Assembly (NCBI GenBank): GCA_964461265.1
Contig: CAYWTS010000001.1
Span: 186,001 to 250,000 of the forward strand
Direction of reading: 5' to 3'
Source: CAYWTS01 sp964461265
Lineage (GTDB): Bacteria > Bacteroidota > Ignavibacteria > Tepidaquicellales > OLB5
Length of the DNA: 64,000 nucleotides
The notes under the pieces are model-generated. The model was given only the letters and a program-made list of their open reading frames with translations, searched no databases and was not told the DNA's origin. The position numbers were made by a program, and so were the translations under genes. The first letter of the stretch is position 1, and the number at the start of each line of letters is the position of its first letter. Positions 8,712 through 17,324 of this stretch are shown piece after piece.

Positions 8712-9734
8712 TTACTTTCGATGACGTATCAAAATTTTATATTTCTTAATTAATCGTTTTACCCTTGGAGAACGTTTAAATTTTTTTGGTTTTTCCTTAA
8801 TCTTTACCTTACCGGTATTTTTATCGATCTCTAATTTTTTAAATTTCGGTTTATACAGTTTTACATCATTTTCACCGACTACTGTTTTACGTTTTTCCTC
8901 CAGATATTTTAATTCTCTTTGTTTTAATATTTTCCCTGTTCTTATTTCAATATCTTTTACGTCAGGCCCGTTATTTATCATCTTGTTGTTTTCAAAACGT
9001 ATGTCAAGAACTCTTTGTGATTTCGGGATAAGGCTAGAATTCTTAGTTGCAAGTACTATTTCCGAAGAGTTTATTGGATTTTGAAACTTTGATTTCTCTA
9101 CAAATACCCAGTCTTCATCTTTATTCTTAAATTTGTATACAGCTTCATTGATACCATCCTCTACTTTCCACTTTGCTTTAGGAGAAAGAGCACACCATCC
9201 AATGTGGTTTTCGGATATCAGCCATTGAACCCATGCAGGAGACCATACTTTACCCGGTAACCAAACCCAGCCATATTTAGATGATTTCCACCATCTTCCG
9301 TAATGGAAGACAGCCCATCCCCACTTTTCATCAGAAGCCCATAACCATCCATGATCGGTATAAACCCACTGTCCGTTTATGTACGGTTTCCAATCTTCAT
9401 CTGTGTTCTTAGGCCTCCAGATAAATAAAAACTCATTTTCAGGATCCTGCATCGATGAATAACTCTCCCCGCTCCCATCATTCATTTCTTCATCAATTTC
9501 CTCTTTTGTAATCTGTATCCACTCTCCGACTGGAAAAAGAGCATCATAAAATTCAGAGAATGAAACATCGGTGGAAAATAGATTCTCAATTGTGTTTTCA
9601 TCAAGCGAAGTAAGTGAAAAATCAATATTTTTGATTTTTTCAAGAAAAAGGCTGTCTGAATCCTGAGGATACAACTCAGTACACAGGATGGTAAATATCG
9701 ACAATATATACGAATATTTCACATATTTAGACAA
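8712..9734 (-). CDS. Secreted DUF6600-type tryptophan-rich protein
   Basis: This 340-residue protein has an N-terminal signal sequence (YSYILSIFTILCTELYPQ). The centre (about residues 90-190) holds the tandem W/G/Y-rich units typical of DUF6600: WVYTDHGWLWAS, WGWAVFHYGRWW, YGWVWLPGKVWSPAWVQW and HIGWCALSP. These domains occur in exported proteins of Bacteroidota, Proteobacteria and Acidobacteria; their function is not established. The C-terminal ~100 residues are Lys/Arg-rich and end in a strongly basic tail (KRLIKKYKILIRHRK), which might bind an acidic surface polymer or nucleic acid, though this is speculation. It is convergent with dapA and shares the terminator. Confidence 0.82.
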   Translation of the reverse strand: MSKYVKYSYILSIFTILCTELYPQDSDSLFLEKIKNIDFSLTSLDENTIENLFSTDVSFSEFYDALFPVGEWIQITKEEIDEEMNDGSGESYSSMQDPENEFLFIWRPKNTDEDWKPYINGQWVYTDHGWLWASDEKWGWAVFHYGRWWKSSKYGWVWLPGKVWSPAWVQWLISENHIGWCALSPKAKWKVEDGINEAVYKFKNKDEDWVFVEKSKFQNPINSSEIVLATKNSSLIPKSQRVLDIRFENNKMINNGPDVKDIEIRTGKILKQRELKYLEEKRKTVVGENDVKLYKPKFKKLEIDKNTGKVKIKEKPKKFKRSPRVKRLIKKYKILIRHRK

Positions 9735-10039
9735 ATGTATATATCCCCCCTTAAATAAGGAGTATAAAACGACCCTTTTAATAACTTTGACAATATTACC
9801 AATAAAAAGTTTAATGAAAATTACTATAATCGTTTAATTACCTCAAGTTTAAAAGCTTCGTGTTTAAAAACCGTTGGCGCTATAGCTCCGCAAGTGAATA
9901 GGTTACTTATCAGTATTTTCTGCTAGGTCCCAAGTCTGTTTACGACTCCTTAAAGTCAAGACTCCTGGAGGAGCCGTGGGTTAATAAATATCCGTTATAA
10001 AAAGAAAATCAAATAAATCGATTAACTTTAGTAATTTTG
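9735..10039. other. Intergenic region with short GC-richer palindromic segment
   Basis: No gene is visible in these 305 bases. Most of it is AT-rich, but about 9890-9980 is GC-richer and contains small inverted repeats (GACT...AGTC near 9945; CTCC-T-GGAG near 9961). A similar GACTCC...ACTCCTGGAG arrangement occurs inside the first BTAD regulator near 29590, suggesting a short interspersed element. No tRNA or open reading frame fits. Confidence 0.3.
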
Positions 10040-11011
10040 TTATAAAAGTCGTTTCCTTTTATTAAGATATTCAAGCAGTGCTGTATCAAATGATGTTGAT
10101 GTTGAGAGCAAAACATAATCGATATTATTGGTCAGACATGCTTTCTTATACTTAAACAGAAATTCGCTAACTGCTTCTTTATATGCTTGCTGCATAGACA
10201 CTGGCTGAGTTAAAAGTTCTTTTTCGGTTTCCATATCCTTAAATATAGTGGGTGAATTAATTGTAAAGCTGAGTTCAAGCGGGTCAAGGATATGGAAAAC
10301 GATAACTTCATTCTTCTTGTATCTGAAATGACGCAGAGAATTTATTACAAGTGCAGGGTCGTCAAGCAAATCACTGAAAACAATAACAAGCCCGCGTCTT
10401 TTTATTTTCTCAGCAACTGTATTCAGGCATAATGCTGTATTTGTTTTACCGGATGCTGTCAGCAATGAGAGATTGTTTAAAATCAATTTTAAATTCTGGC
10501 TTGTTGACCGTGGTGAAATATATGTATTAATTTTTTCGTCATAGGTCACCAAACCTGATGCATCTTTCTGGAAAAACATTAAAAGTGAAAGAGAAGCTGC
10601 AAGATACGTAGCATACTCAAGTTTTGAAATATAACGTGTTTTTGATTTACGGAAAGTTTTTGATTTTGCAGCAAATTTATTTGTAAATCCTTCCGAAAAT
10701 GTCGATTCACCGGAATTAAATAACATTGAACGGCTCGTATCCAGAACAAGATAAGATTTAAGATTAGTTTCCTCCTCGAATTGCTTAATAAAATAGCGGT
10801 CTGTTCTTCCAAGCACCTTCCAATCGAGATATTTTAAGTCATCACCCGGCATATATTGCCTGTGTTCGGCAAACTCAACACTCAATCCGTGGAAAGGACT
10901 TTTATGAAGTCCTGAAATGAAACCTTCTACAACAAATTTGGCTTTTAACTCCAGGTTCTGAAGCTTTGAAATGAAGACTGGATCGAAAAATTTTCTATAG
11001 TTTGGCTGCAA
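10040..11011 (-). CDS. DUF58 domain protein (vWA-like)
   Basis: This 323-residue soluble protein matches the DUF58 family. The diagnostic stretch is GLSVEFAEHRQYMPGDDLKYLDWKV followed by GRTDRYFIKQFEEE, and then a vWA-like domain with a MIDAS-type DTSRSM near residue 115 and VIVFSDLLDD. DUF58 proteins usually sit beside a MoxR AAA+ ATPase and vWA membrane proteins (Bat operons) and are thought to act in cell-envelope or cofactor-insertion processes. Here neither MoxR nor BatA lies next to it; a vWA-like membrane protein is encoded about 15 kb away. The next upstream gene is a TPR lipoprotein about 90 bases away on the same strand. Confidence 0.9.
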   Translation of the reverse strand: MQPNYRKFFDPVFISKLQNLELKAKFVVEGFISGLHKSPFHGLSVEFAEHRQYMPGDDLKYLDWKVLGRTDRYFIKQFEEETNLKSYLVLDTSRSMLFNSGESTFSEGFTNKFAAKSKTFRKSKTRYISKLEYATYLAASLSLLMFFQKDASGLVTYDEKINTYISPRSTSQNLKLILNNLSLLTASGKTNTALCLNTVAEKIKRRGLVIVFSDLLDDPALVINSLRHFRYKKNEVIVFHILDPLELSFTINSPTIFKDMETEKELLTQPVSMQQAYKEAVSEFLFKYKKACLTNNIDYVLLSTSTSFDTALLEYLNKRKRLL

Positions 11012-11100
11012 AATTCATTAATAAAAATATTCCGGTTAAAAAAACTTACTAAACGGCTATATGCAACACCCCGGGAATGCGGAATGTGTAACAGCGGTTA

Positions 11101-11721
11101 TTAATTTGTACTTTTTGATTCAGAAGTATCGGTCTTTAACTTATTATCTTCTAATAATTTCACAGTAGTATCTTTATTCTGTGTATTTGATTTTATGATG
11201 TCTTCTATATTGCGATTCTCACGAAGCATTTTCAGTATCTCTTTGGCATGAAAGCTCATTTGTTCTCCGGGCTTATCTTCCGGATATTTATCGACGAACT
11301 TTTGATAAGATTCTATAGCCATATTCTTATCTTTAATCATCTCATCGTAAATATATGCAGTCATAAACATAGCTGTTTTTGTAAATCTGCTATCAGGGTA
11401 TTTCTCCGAAAGTTCACTGAAATATTTAACAGCATTATTGTAATCCATGAGATTGTCCATATAAATTATTGCAATAGAATTATATACATCGGGTACTTTT
11501 TGAGACGACGGATAATCGGTTAAATATTGCTTTAATAATTCAATTGCCTCGTTGCATAATTTATTTGATTCCGCCTGATTTCCCTGTTCTCTTAGCTTGT
11601 TTGCTTCTTCAATTTTGCCTTTAGCAGTATTCCAGAGAGTTTCTTCCGATTGTTTAGTGCATGATGTTAGTAATAAAGCAGATAAAATAAAAAGTGATAA
11701 TAATAATTTAGAATATGGCAT
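11101..11721 (-). CDS. TPR-repeat outer-membrane-type lipoprotein
   Basis: This 206-residue protein begins with a lipoprotein signal peptide ending in LLTSC (predicted lipidated Cys21). Three or so TPR units follow: KLCNEAIELLKQYLTDYPSS, AVKYFSELSEKYPDSRF and AIESYQKFVDKYPEDKP. The repeated 'Y-P-[DES]' endings are typical of the BamD/YbgF/TolA-associated TPR lipoproteins. It is too short and lacks enough of the BamD pattern for me to call it BamD. The C-terminal 40 residues are polar and probably disordered. It may be co-transcribed with the DUF58 gene downstream. Its role is unknown beyond a scaffold in the periplasm or outer membrane. Confidence 0.8.
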   Translation of the reverse strand: MPYSKLLLSLFILSALLLTSCTKQSEETLWNTAKGKIEEANKLREQGNQAESNKLCNEAIELLKQYLTDYPSSQKVPDVYNSIAIIYMDNLMDYNNAVKYFSELSEKYPDSRFTKTAMFMTAYIYDEMIKDKNMAIESYQKFVDKYPEDKPGEQMSFHAKEILKMLRENRNIEDIIKSNTQNKDTTVKLLEDNKLKTDTSESKSTN

Positions 11722-11758
11722 ACCTTTAATGAATTAATTTAAATTTTAAAAACTTTTA

Positions 11759-13018
11759 TTATTTGACCAGGACCAATGCTTTTGTTTCCGTAAATTCAGA
11801 TGCTGAAAGACGGTAATAATATACTCCGCTTGGATAATTTGTTCCGTAAAATTCAACCTCGTAAGCAGCCCCGCCTATCGTCCTCCAAGGAGAGGAAAAA
11901 AGCGTCACAACTTCCCTTCCTAAAATGTCAAATACTATAAGGGATATATTTTGCATCCCTCTTTCAGGTGAAATGTGAGAGCTTGGAATTTGGAATTTAA
12001 TCCTTGTAACCGGATTAAACGGATTCGGATAATTCTGATAAAGTATAAATTTGTCTGGTACAATATTGCTGATTTTTCTTAACCCAATAGGTTCTCCGCC
12101 TGATACGGTTTTTAGTATAGTTCCGTTACAGCCAACAGTATAACCTGTGTCGGTAGATGCAAAAAATATTGACCAGAGATAATTTGTTGTAGGTGTATTT
12201 TGAGTTACCCAGTTAATTCCTCCATTTACTGATTTCATAATGTAACCATCACGTCCGCAAATATATCCTGTATCCTGATTTACAAAATACAAATCATACA
12301 GCCTTACACCTGTAGCTCCACCAAGCATTGGAGACCAATTTGTGCCTGTGTTCGTAGTCATGATTATAGTAGCATTAATCCAGCCGCCGACAACAAAACC
12401 TGTCATATCATTTATGAATCTGATTGAATAGAAATTCTTAGAAACATCCAGCGTCAGGTAAGTCCACGATAAACCACCATCGGTTGTTTTAAAACATATA
12501 CCTGCAAGCCCTGCCACAAAACCTGTTAAATTATTTACAAAATAAACCGATTCGAAATCCTTTGCAGAATCTAAAACACTAACATCCCAGTTTGCACCGG
12601 CATCGGTTGACTTCAAAAAATATCCCTTCCATCCGGTAATGAATCCCGTATTCTGGTCAATGAAATAAATACCTTTTAAAAATCCGTGTATTCCTGTATT
12701 CACTAAAATACCCCATAGCGTTCCCGAATTTGTTGTCCTGATAATAATACCGCCCTGCCCAATAGCTATGCCTGTATTCTGATTAACAAAATAAACCCGG
12801 TATAGTGTGGCTGTTACGGTAGTATTCAGAGGAAACCAATTAATTCCTCCATTTGTGGTTTTTAACATTATTCCGCCTTTGCCGCAAGTATATCCTGTAT
12901 TATATGATGTGAAGTGAACCCCATACAGGGTATCTGAAGTTCCAGAATTCTGCTGAAACCAACCTGATTGTGCATATGCAGATGATACGGTTAAAAGAAC
13001 AATAAAGGAACAATACAT
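11759..13018 (-). CDS. Secreted YCF48/BNR-like repeat protein with type IX sorting domain
   Basis: This 419-residue protein has a signal peptide ending SSAYAQ. It consists of about seven ~42-residue propeller units of the YCF48/HCF136 kind, each with 'F.[DN].NTG[YF].[CV]G..G.[IL].KTT[ND]GG..W' (for example NTGYTCGKGGIMLKTTNGG). It ends with a Por/type IX secretion sorting domain (YQNYPNPFNPVTRIKF, GREVVTLF, GTNYPSGVYYYRLSA, terminal K). It is therefore predicted to cross the outer membrane by T9SS and be anchored or released. The start is somewhat odd: MYCSFIVLL lacks the usual lysines, and an overlapping frame from an ATG about 40 bases upstream would give MSLRIFLYFIIH. The N-terminus may carry a small frameshift. 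Confidence 0.88.
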   Translation of the reverse strand: MYCSFIVLLTVSSAYAQSGWFQQNSGTSDTLYGVHFTSYNTGYTCGKGGIMLKTTNGGINWFPLNTTVTATLYRVYFVNQNTGIAIGQGGIIIRTTNSGTLWGILVNTGIHGFLKGIYFIDQNTGFITGWKGYFLKSTDAGANWDVSVLDSAKDFESVYFVNNLTGFVAGLAGICFKTTDGGLSWTYLTLDVSKNFYSIRFINDMTGFVVGGWINATIIMTTNTGTNWSPMLGGATGVRLYDLYFVNQDTGYICGRDGYIMKSVNGGINWVTQNTPTTNYLWSIFFASTDTGYTVGCNGTILKTVSGGEPIGLRKISNIVPDKFILYQNYPNPFNPVTRIKFQIPSSHISPERGMQNISLIVFDILGREVVTLFSSPWRTIGGAAYEVEFYGTNYPSGVYYYRLSASEFTETKALVLVK

Positions 13019-13137
13019 AAATGAATAATAAAATATAAAAAAATTCTTAAACTCATTTGATTGTTTTTATAAATATACTTCTTTTTAGCAGTAGTCAAAA
13101 TACAAATGTGAGATAATATTTATTAAATTTAAAAAAA

Positions 13138-13159
13138 TCCCGGTATAATAACACCGGGA
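13138..13159 (-). terminator. Rho-independent terminator after the M28/P-domain gene
   Basis: Stem TCCCGGT (13138-13144) / ACCGGGA (13153-13159), followed on the minus strand by seven T residues, about 30 bases after the stop codon of the P-domain reading frame. Confidence 0.85.
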
Positions 13160-13188
13160 ATTAAATGATAAAGTATAACCAAATAACT

Positions 13189-13920
13189 TTATTTCAAAAG
13201 TATCAACTTCTTTGTTTCTGTATAATTATGAAAAGTTAACCGGTAAAAATAGATACCACTTGGGTAATTTGTGCCATCCCATTCAACTTCATAGGTGCCT
13301 GGTTTTAATGATTCATTAACCAGGGTTTGTATTTCCTGTCCAAGGATGTTGAAAATCTTTATTTGTGCGGGATGTATATATGCATCCCCTATGTATGGCA
13401 GAGCAAAACGTATCTTTGTTTTTGCATTAAACGGATTAGGATAGTTCTGGTGTAATTTAAAAGTATACGGATTTTCAGCAATTTTCTTTATACCTATAGG
13501 ATTAAAGTATTCTGCCTGAATACACCAAGATTCCAGATATGCTGTATCTGTAAGTGAAAGATTAGTAACCCTTAACTGCCATAACCCATTAAGCGGTTTA
13601 TTATCGAAGTAAGATAACGCTATATCGGGTTTAAATGAACCTGTAAACGGTGGTATACCATTTTTTATTGAATCGGCAGCTTCATCATTAAAAGTTGTGT
13701 TAATATAATCCGAACCGCTGCCTCCGTGCTGGCTGCTAAGAGTTAACATTGTCATTCCGGGTTTTAAAAACTGTATAATAAGATCTGTATCGTGAGGATT
13801 TAGAATTGTTAGATTTACATTCAGGTCATAAATTGTAGTACCCTCGTAAAAATAAATATCATTAGCGATAGTCTGCCTTGGTAAAATTATTTGAGGTACT
13901 GTGTTTGAACAGGAAATCAT
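13189..13920 (-). CDS. P-domain plus type IX sorting domain: C-terminal half of a frameshifted M28 peptidase gene
   Basis: This frame encodes a proprotein-convertase P-domain (DIYFYEGTTIYDLNVNLTI, ending KPLNGLWQLRVTNLSLTDTAYLESW). A complete T9SS C-terminal sorting domain follows (HQNYPNPFNAKTKIRFALP, GQEIQTLV, TNYPSGIYFYRL, final K). The ATG at 13920 has no signal peptide and is probably not a real start. The same frame stays open upstream to about 14010 and reads SLPAGARGINPPGTIPPNN, a linker typical of secreted Bacteroidota proteases. It directly continues the M28 domain encoded in the other frame. The two parts are best read as one gene broken by a single-base deletion near 14000-14010. 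The P-domain would stabilise or target the peptidase. Confidence 0.8.
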   Translation of the reverse strand: MISCSNTVPQIILPRQTIANDIYFYEGTTIYDLNVNLTILNPHDTDLIIQFLKPGMTMLTLSSQHGGSGSDYINTTFNDEAADSIKNGIPPFTGSFKPDIALSYFDNKPLNGLWQLRVTNLSLTDTAYLESWCIQAEYFNPIGIKKIAENPYTFKLHQNYPNPFNAKTKIRFALPYIGDAYIHPAQIKIFNILGQEIQTLVNESLKPGTYEVEWDGTNYPSGIYFYRLTFHNYTETKKLILLK

Positions 13921-13928
13921 CGAACCTG

Positions 13929-15191
13929 TTATATTATAAGTAAAAAGATTATTTGGCGGTATTGTTCCCGGAGGATTAATTCCCCTTGCACCTGCTGGTA
14001 AGCTCCTAACATTGTACCGGAAGCATCCTGAGCAGCTATATAATAAGAAATATAACTCCCTATTGGATAACCCGGAATTTGGAATTTGAAAGTATCAAGA
14101 TTGTTTTCGTAAGCGTTTACATATTCAAAATTATTGCTGCCTGATTTGTAATATAACCGCGGAGCATTGCTTCCGGTAGCTATGCTATGGTTCGACTTAA
14201 TCACAGCTATAACATTCCTGCTTGCAGTATCATCTGTACTTTGTAATGGTGTATGGTTAATATGTATTAAATAATCTTTTCCTGTAATTACTAAAAAAGC
14301 TATTGCTTTAACCATTTTAAAAAAATAATCCTGGTTGAACTTATCAAACGTTTCATTTTGTGTATGATAATAAGGATTGAAATCATAAGACCATTCACCA
14401 AGGTAAACCGCTTTATAACATTTCTGCCAGAAAGATCTATGATCACCTCCACCACCAACTGTAAAGAGCTGCGTGATAAACTGAGGAGTGTATACACTCA
14501 ATGAACTGAGTAAAACTCTGCTATAAAAAAATGAATTTGTGTCAGTTTCTACTGAATTTCTGTAGTCGTTATTTCCATCCCATGCAATCATATCCAAATT
14601 AATAGCACATATTATCGAATCCACCAAAGGGTTTAAAACATCCACGTAAGCTTTGCTGCCTAAAAGTCCGTGTTCTTCCTCATCAAAGAGAACAAATTCG
14701 ATAGTATAATCAAAATCATACTGTGCAAGAACTCTTGCAGCTTCCAGAACACAAGCTGTTCCTGAGGCATTATCGTCGGCTCCCGGTACTGTATCCAGTT
14801 CGGGAACCCCTGTTGCATAGGAATCATAATGAGCACAAATAACGATTCTCTGGTTAGGGTATTTGTTCCCGATTTTTTGAGCAATTACATTTGTTCCCGT
14901 GCTGCTGTAATTCTGGAAATACGGTTCATAACCGTAACTTTGAAAAATCGAATATATATATTCGGTTGCTATTCTATTACCTGTATGTTCCCAGTAGCGT
15001 GAAAGTATCCTGTATATCTCACCGGTATTTGTGATAATTGTAGTATCGCCTGACAGTTCCCGAACAATTGTAATAATATTTTGTTGTGATACGTGACTGA
15101 TAACAGTATCAACAAAAGGGTGATAACAGGTTTGGGTACAAACAGTACGAATACATACAAAACTTATTATTAATAACTGTATTTTTTTCAT
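13929..15191 (-). CDS. Secreted M28-family zinc aminopeptidase, N-terminal half of a frameshifted gene
   Basis: Starting at the ATG that gives MKKIQLLIISFVCIRTVCTQ, a normal signal peptide (an upstream ATG at 15227 is possible but less likely), this frame encodes an M28 peptidase. The zinc ligands are all visible: H in VICAHYDSY, D in GADDNASG, EE in DEEEHGLLGS, D in NLDMIAWDGN and H in GGGGDHRSFW. The domain is followed by a beta-sandwich region (YYIAAQDASGTMLG). The frame then runs into a nonsense tail that ends at 13929. Shifting frame near 14005 restores SLPAGARGINPPGT and leads into the P-domain and sorting domain. The intact product would be about 665 residues and exported by T9SS. Confidence 0.85.
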   Translation of the reverse strand: MKKIQLLIISFVCIRTVCTQTCYHPFVDTVISHVSQQNIITIVRELSGDTTIITNTGEIYRILSRYWEHTGNRIATEYIYSIFQSYGYEPYFQNYSSTGTNVIAQKIGNKYPNQRIVICAHYDSYATGVPELDTVPGADDNASGTACVLEAARVLAQYDFDYTIEFVLFDEEEHGLLGSKAYVDVLNPLVDSIICAINLDMIAWDGNNDYRNSVETDTNSFFYSRVLLSSLSVYTPQFITQLFTVGGGGDHRSFWQKCYKAVYLGEWSYDFNPYYHTQNETFDKFNQDYFFKMVKAIAFLVITGKDYLIHINHTPLQSTDDTASRNVIAVIKSNHSIATGSNAPRLYYKSGSNNFEYVNAYENNLDTFKFQIPGYPIGSYISYYIAAQDASGTMLGAYQQVQGELILREQYRQIIFLLII

Positions 15192-15302
15192 ATCAAAAAT
15201 TTTCTTTTTTTTAAAATGAGTAACCAAATTTATAAATAATAAAAAAAAGAAATAAATAACTAATAGGTGGGGTACAACGTGAAGTTTGAATTTGTATCAT
15301 AC

Positions 15303-15343
15303 AGACCTCCTGATTTCTACAGAGATAACTCTGTGGTTGGTCT
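15303..15343. other. Two-part hairpin in the ychF-M28 intergenic region
   Basis: AGACC (15303-15307) pairs with GGTCT (15339-15343), enclosing CTACAGAG / CTCTGTGG (15317-15324 with 15329-15336, one T-G pair). No T-run follows on either strand, so it is not an obvious terminator. A second inverted repeat, TCAATAAT...ATTATTGA, lies about 20 bases further right. Nothing else is visible between 15228 and 15442. Confidence 0.3.
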
Positions 15344-15442
15344 TAATGTATTAGATTAATTAATCAATAATAATACTTTGATTATTGATAAGTCAATAGA
15401 TTAATATGTGATTTTAACTAACTGAAATAGTGGTAGTAATTT

Positions 15443-16555
15443 TTATACATTAAACCTGAAATAAATCAAATCACCGTCCTGAACAGCATATTCTTTTCCT
15501 TCAAGCCTCATTAAACCTTTTTCTTTAACTATGTGTTCAGAACCGCAGTTTATTAAATCGTTAAAGTGATAGACTTCAGCTTTGATAAAACCTCTTTCGA
15601 AATCGGTATGAATTTCACCGGCAGCCTGTGGTGCTTTTGTGCCTTTGTGGATTGTCCATGCACGAACTTCCTTTTCGTTCGCAGTAAAAAAAGTAATAAA
15701 TCCCAGTAAGTGATAAGCAGTATGTATTAATTTATCAAGTCCGGCTTCCTGCAGTCCGTATTCATGAAGGAACTCCTCACGCTCTTCCTTATCCAGTTGT
15801 GCCATTTCAGCTTCCATTTCTACTGAAAGAACCAGTGATTCCTCACCCTCCTTCTTTGCAATTTCTTCAACTACATCGGAATAATGGTTCCCGTTTAAAC
15901 TTTTATCGTCAACATTAGCTACATATAATATATGTTTAGAAGTCAGAAGACTAAGACTTGCCAGATGTTTTATATCTTCTATAGAATGATTCTTACTGTA
16001 TTCTTCTATGAAATATTTGGCAAGTCTTCCGCTTTCAAGATGATTTTTAAGTCTATTGTAACTATCATATTCTTCTTTAACTTTCTTATCTCCCATTTTA
16101 AGGAGCTTTGCAGTTTTTTCCATCCTATTTTCGAGTGTCTCTAAATCTTTAAGTATTAATTCGGTTTCAATTATTTCTATATCCCGTTTAGGGTCAACGC
16201 TTCCGTTAACATGCACAATGTCATCATTATCAAAGCAACGGACAATATGAATAATTGCATCTACTTCCCTGATATGTGAAAGAAACTGATTACCCAAACC
16301 TTCACCTTTTGATGCACCAGCTACAAGACCGGCAATATCTACAAATTCGATGGTTGCTTTAACCAGCTTAGGCGGTTTGTAAATTTTATTTAGCTCATTA
16401 AGCCTTTTATCCGGAACGTTTACTACACCAATATTTGGTTCGATTGTGCAAAAAGGATAGTTAGATGCTTCAGCTTTCATAGAAGCTGTCAGACAGTTAA
16501 ATAAGGTAGATTTACCGACATTAGGAAAACCGACTATACCGCACTTTAAACCCAT
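15443..16555 (-). CDS. ychF: Redox-regulated GTPase/ATPase YchF
   Basis: This 370-residue protein, near the family length, belongs to the OLA1/YchF group of Obg-related NTPases, which prefer ATP. It binds ribosomes and is linked to stress and translation control. Motifs are the P-loop GFPNVGKSTLFN at residues 8-19, the YchF signature YPFCTIEPNIGVV, the G3 motif DIAGLV, the altered G4 NVDDK (the NxxD/E-type change that gives ATP preference) and a C-terminal TGS domain (FFTANEKEVRAWTIHKG, FERGFIKAEVYHF). It lies 15 bases downstream of the polyprenol kinase-like gene on the same strand and probably shares its transcript. Confidence 0.97.
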   Translation of the reverse strand: MGLKCGIVGFPNVGKSTLFNCLTASMKAEASNYPFCTIEPNIGVVNVPDKRLNELNKIYKPPKLVKATIEFVDIAGLVAGASKGEGLGNQFLSHIREVDAIIHIVRCFDNDDIVHVNGSVDPKRDIEIIETELILKDLETLENRMEKTAKLLKMGDKKVKEEYDSYNRLKNHLESGRLAKYFIEEYSKNHSIEDIKHLASLSLLTSKHILYVANVDDKSLNGNHYSDVVEEIAKKEGEESLVLSVEMEAEMAQLDKEEREEFLHEYGLQEAGLDKLIHTAYHLLGFITFFTANEKEVRAWTIHKGTKAPQAAGEIHTDFERGFIKAEVYHFNDLINCGSEHIVKEKGLMRLEGKEYAVQDGDLIYFRFNV

Positions 16556-16570
16556 AATTACATAATGAAT

Positions 16571-17221
16571 TTACGCAAAGATACCGGGTAAAAAGACTAT
16601 ATAAAGCAGATATAATAAGCCAGAAGTCACAATGGGAATAGTAAAATTATCGTCAATGGGAAGATTTACTGAATCTGCAACTGTTGTAAGCAAAATTGCA
16701 GAGAATCCGATAACATATTCAGCCGGCTGGTATAAATATTTTGGGGCGATAGAAACTATTATTATACCTACTAAAAAGAATGTAAATGAACCTAAATATG
16801 ATCTATTGGGCGCAAACTGTTTTCTGGCAAAATATTTACCTACCAGTGCTGAAATGCTGTCGGAGAGTGAAAGAACAAGCATGCCTGTAATTGCAATCAA
16901 TTTGGGGAAAAGAATTATACACAAAACATCCGCAATCAGAAGCCACGAAGCTCCTGTAATTCTTATTATTTTCCTGTCATATTCATGGTTACGTAACAGA
17001 TTTCCAAAAATCCTGTAATACAATTTAAATAAAGTCTTGCTTGAATATTTTAAAAACTCAAACAGAAGCATCAAGCCGAGAATAGGTGTGATTATAGAAA
17101 GAACCGTTTGCTTATCGAGATAATAGTAACCTATGGGAATAGAAGCCGAACTAAAGTGAATAAATTTACGTAGAAGCTCTCCTTTAACCGAAGTCCGATT
17201 CTGATTAACGAAACTATCCAT
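16571..17221 (-). CDS. Polyprenol/phytol kinase-like (SEC59/VTE5 family) membrane protein
   Basis: This 216-residue protein has six or seven membrane segments and the marks of the CTP-dependent dolichol/phytol kinase family: GELLRKFIHFSSA at the N-terminus, SLSDSISALVGKYFAR in the middle and SYLGSFTFFLVGIIIV with ADSVNLPIDDNFTIPI near the end. Bacterial members are annotated as diacylglycerol/polyprenol kinase family or SEC59-like, and probably phosphorylate a prenyl alcohol with a nucleotide triphosphate. The true substrate is not shown by the sequence; phytol or farnesol salvage or polyprenol recycling are both possible. It lies between ftsH and ychF on the same strand. Confidence 0.85.
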   Translation of the reverse strand: MDSFVNQNRTSVKGELLRKFIHFSSASIPIGYYYLDKQTVLSIITPILGLMLLFEFLKYSSKTLFKLYYRIFGNLLRNHEYDRKIIRITGASWLLIADVLCIILFPKLIAITGMLVLSLSDSISALVGKYFARKQFAPNRSYLGSFTFFLVGIIIVSIAPKYLYQPAEYVIGFSAILLTTVADSVNLPIDDNFTIPIVTSGLLYLLYIVFLPGIFA

Positions 17222-17324
17222 TAAATATACAAAGGTGTGGGAAAAATGTTGGTAATACGTTTAATTATAAAAAACCAATGCAGAAAGATGATTAGTTAAT
17301 AAAATTATTCTTATATAAAACCTA

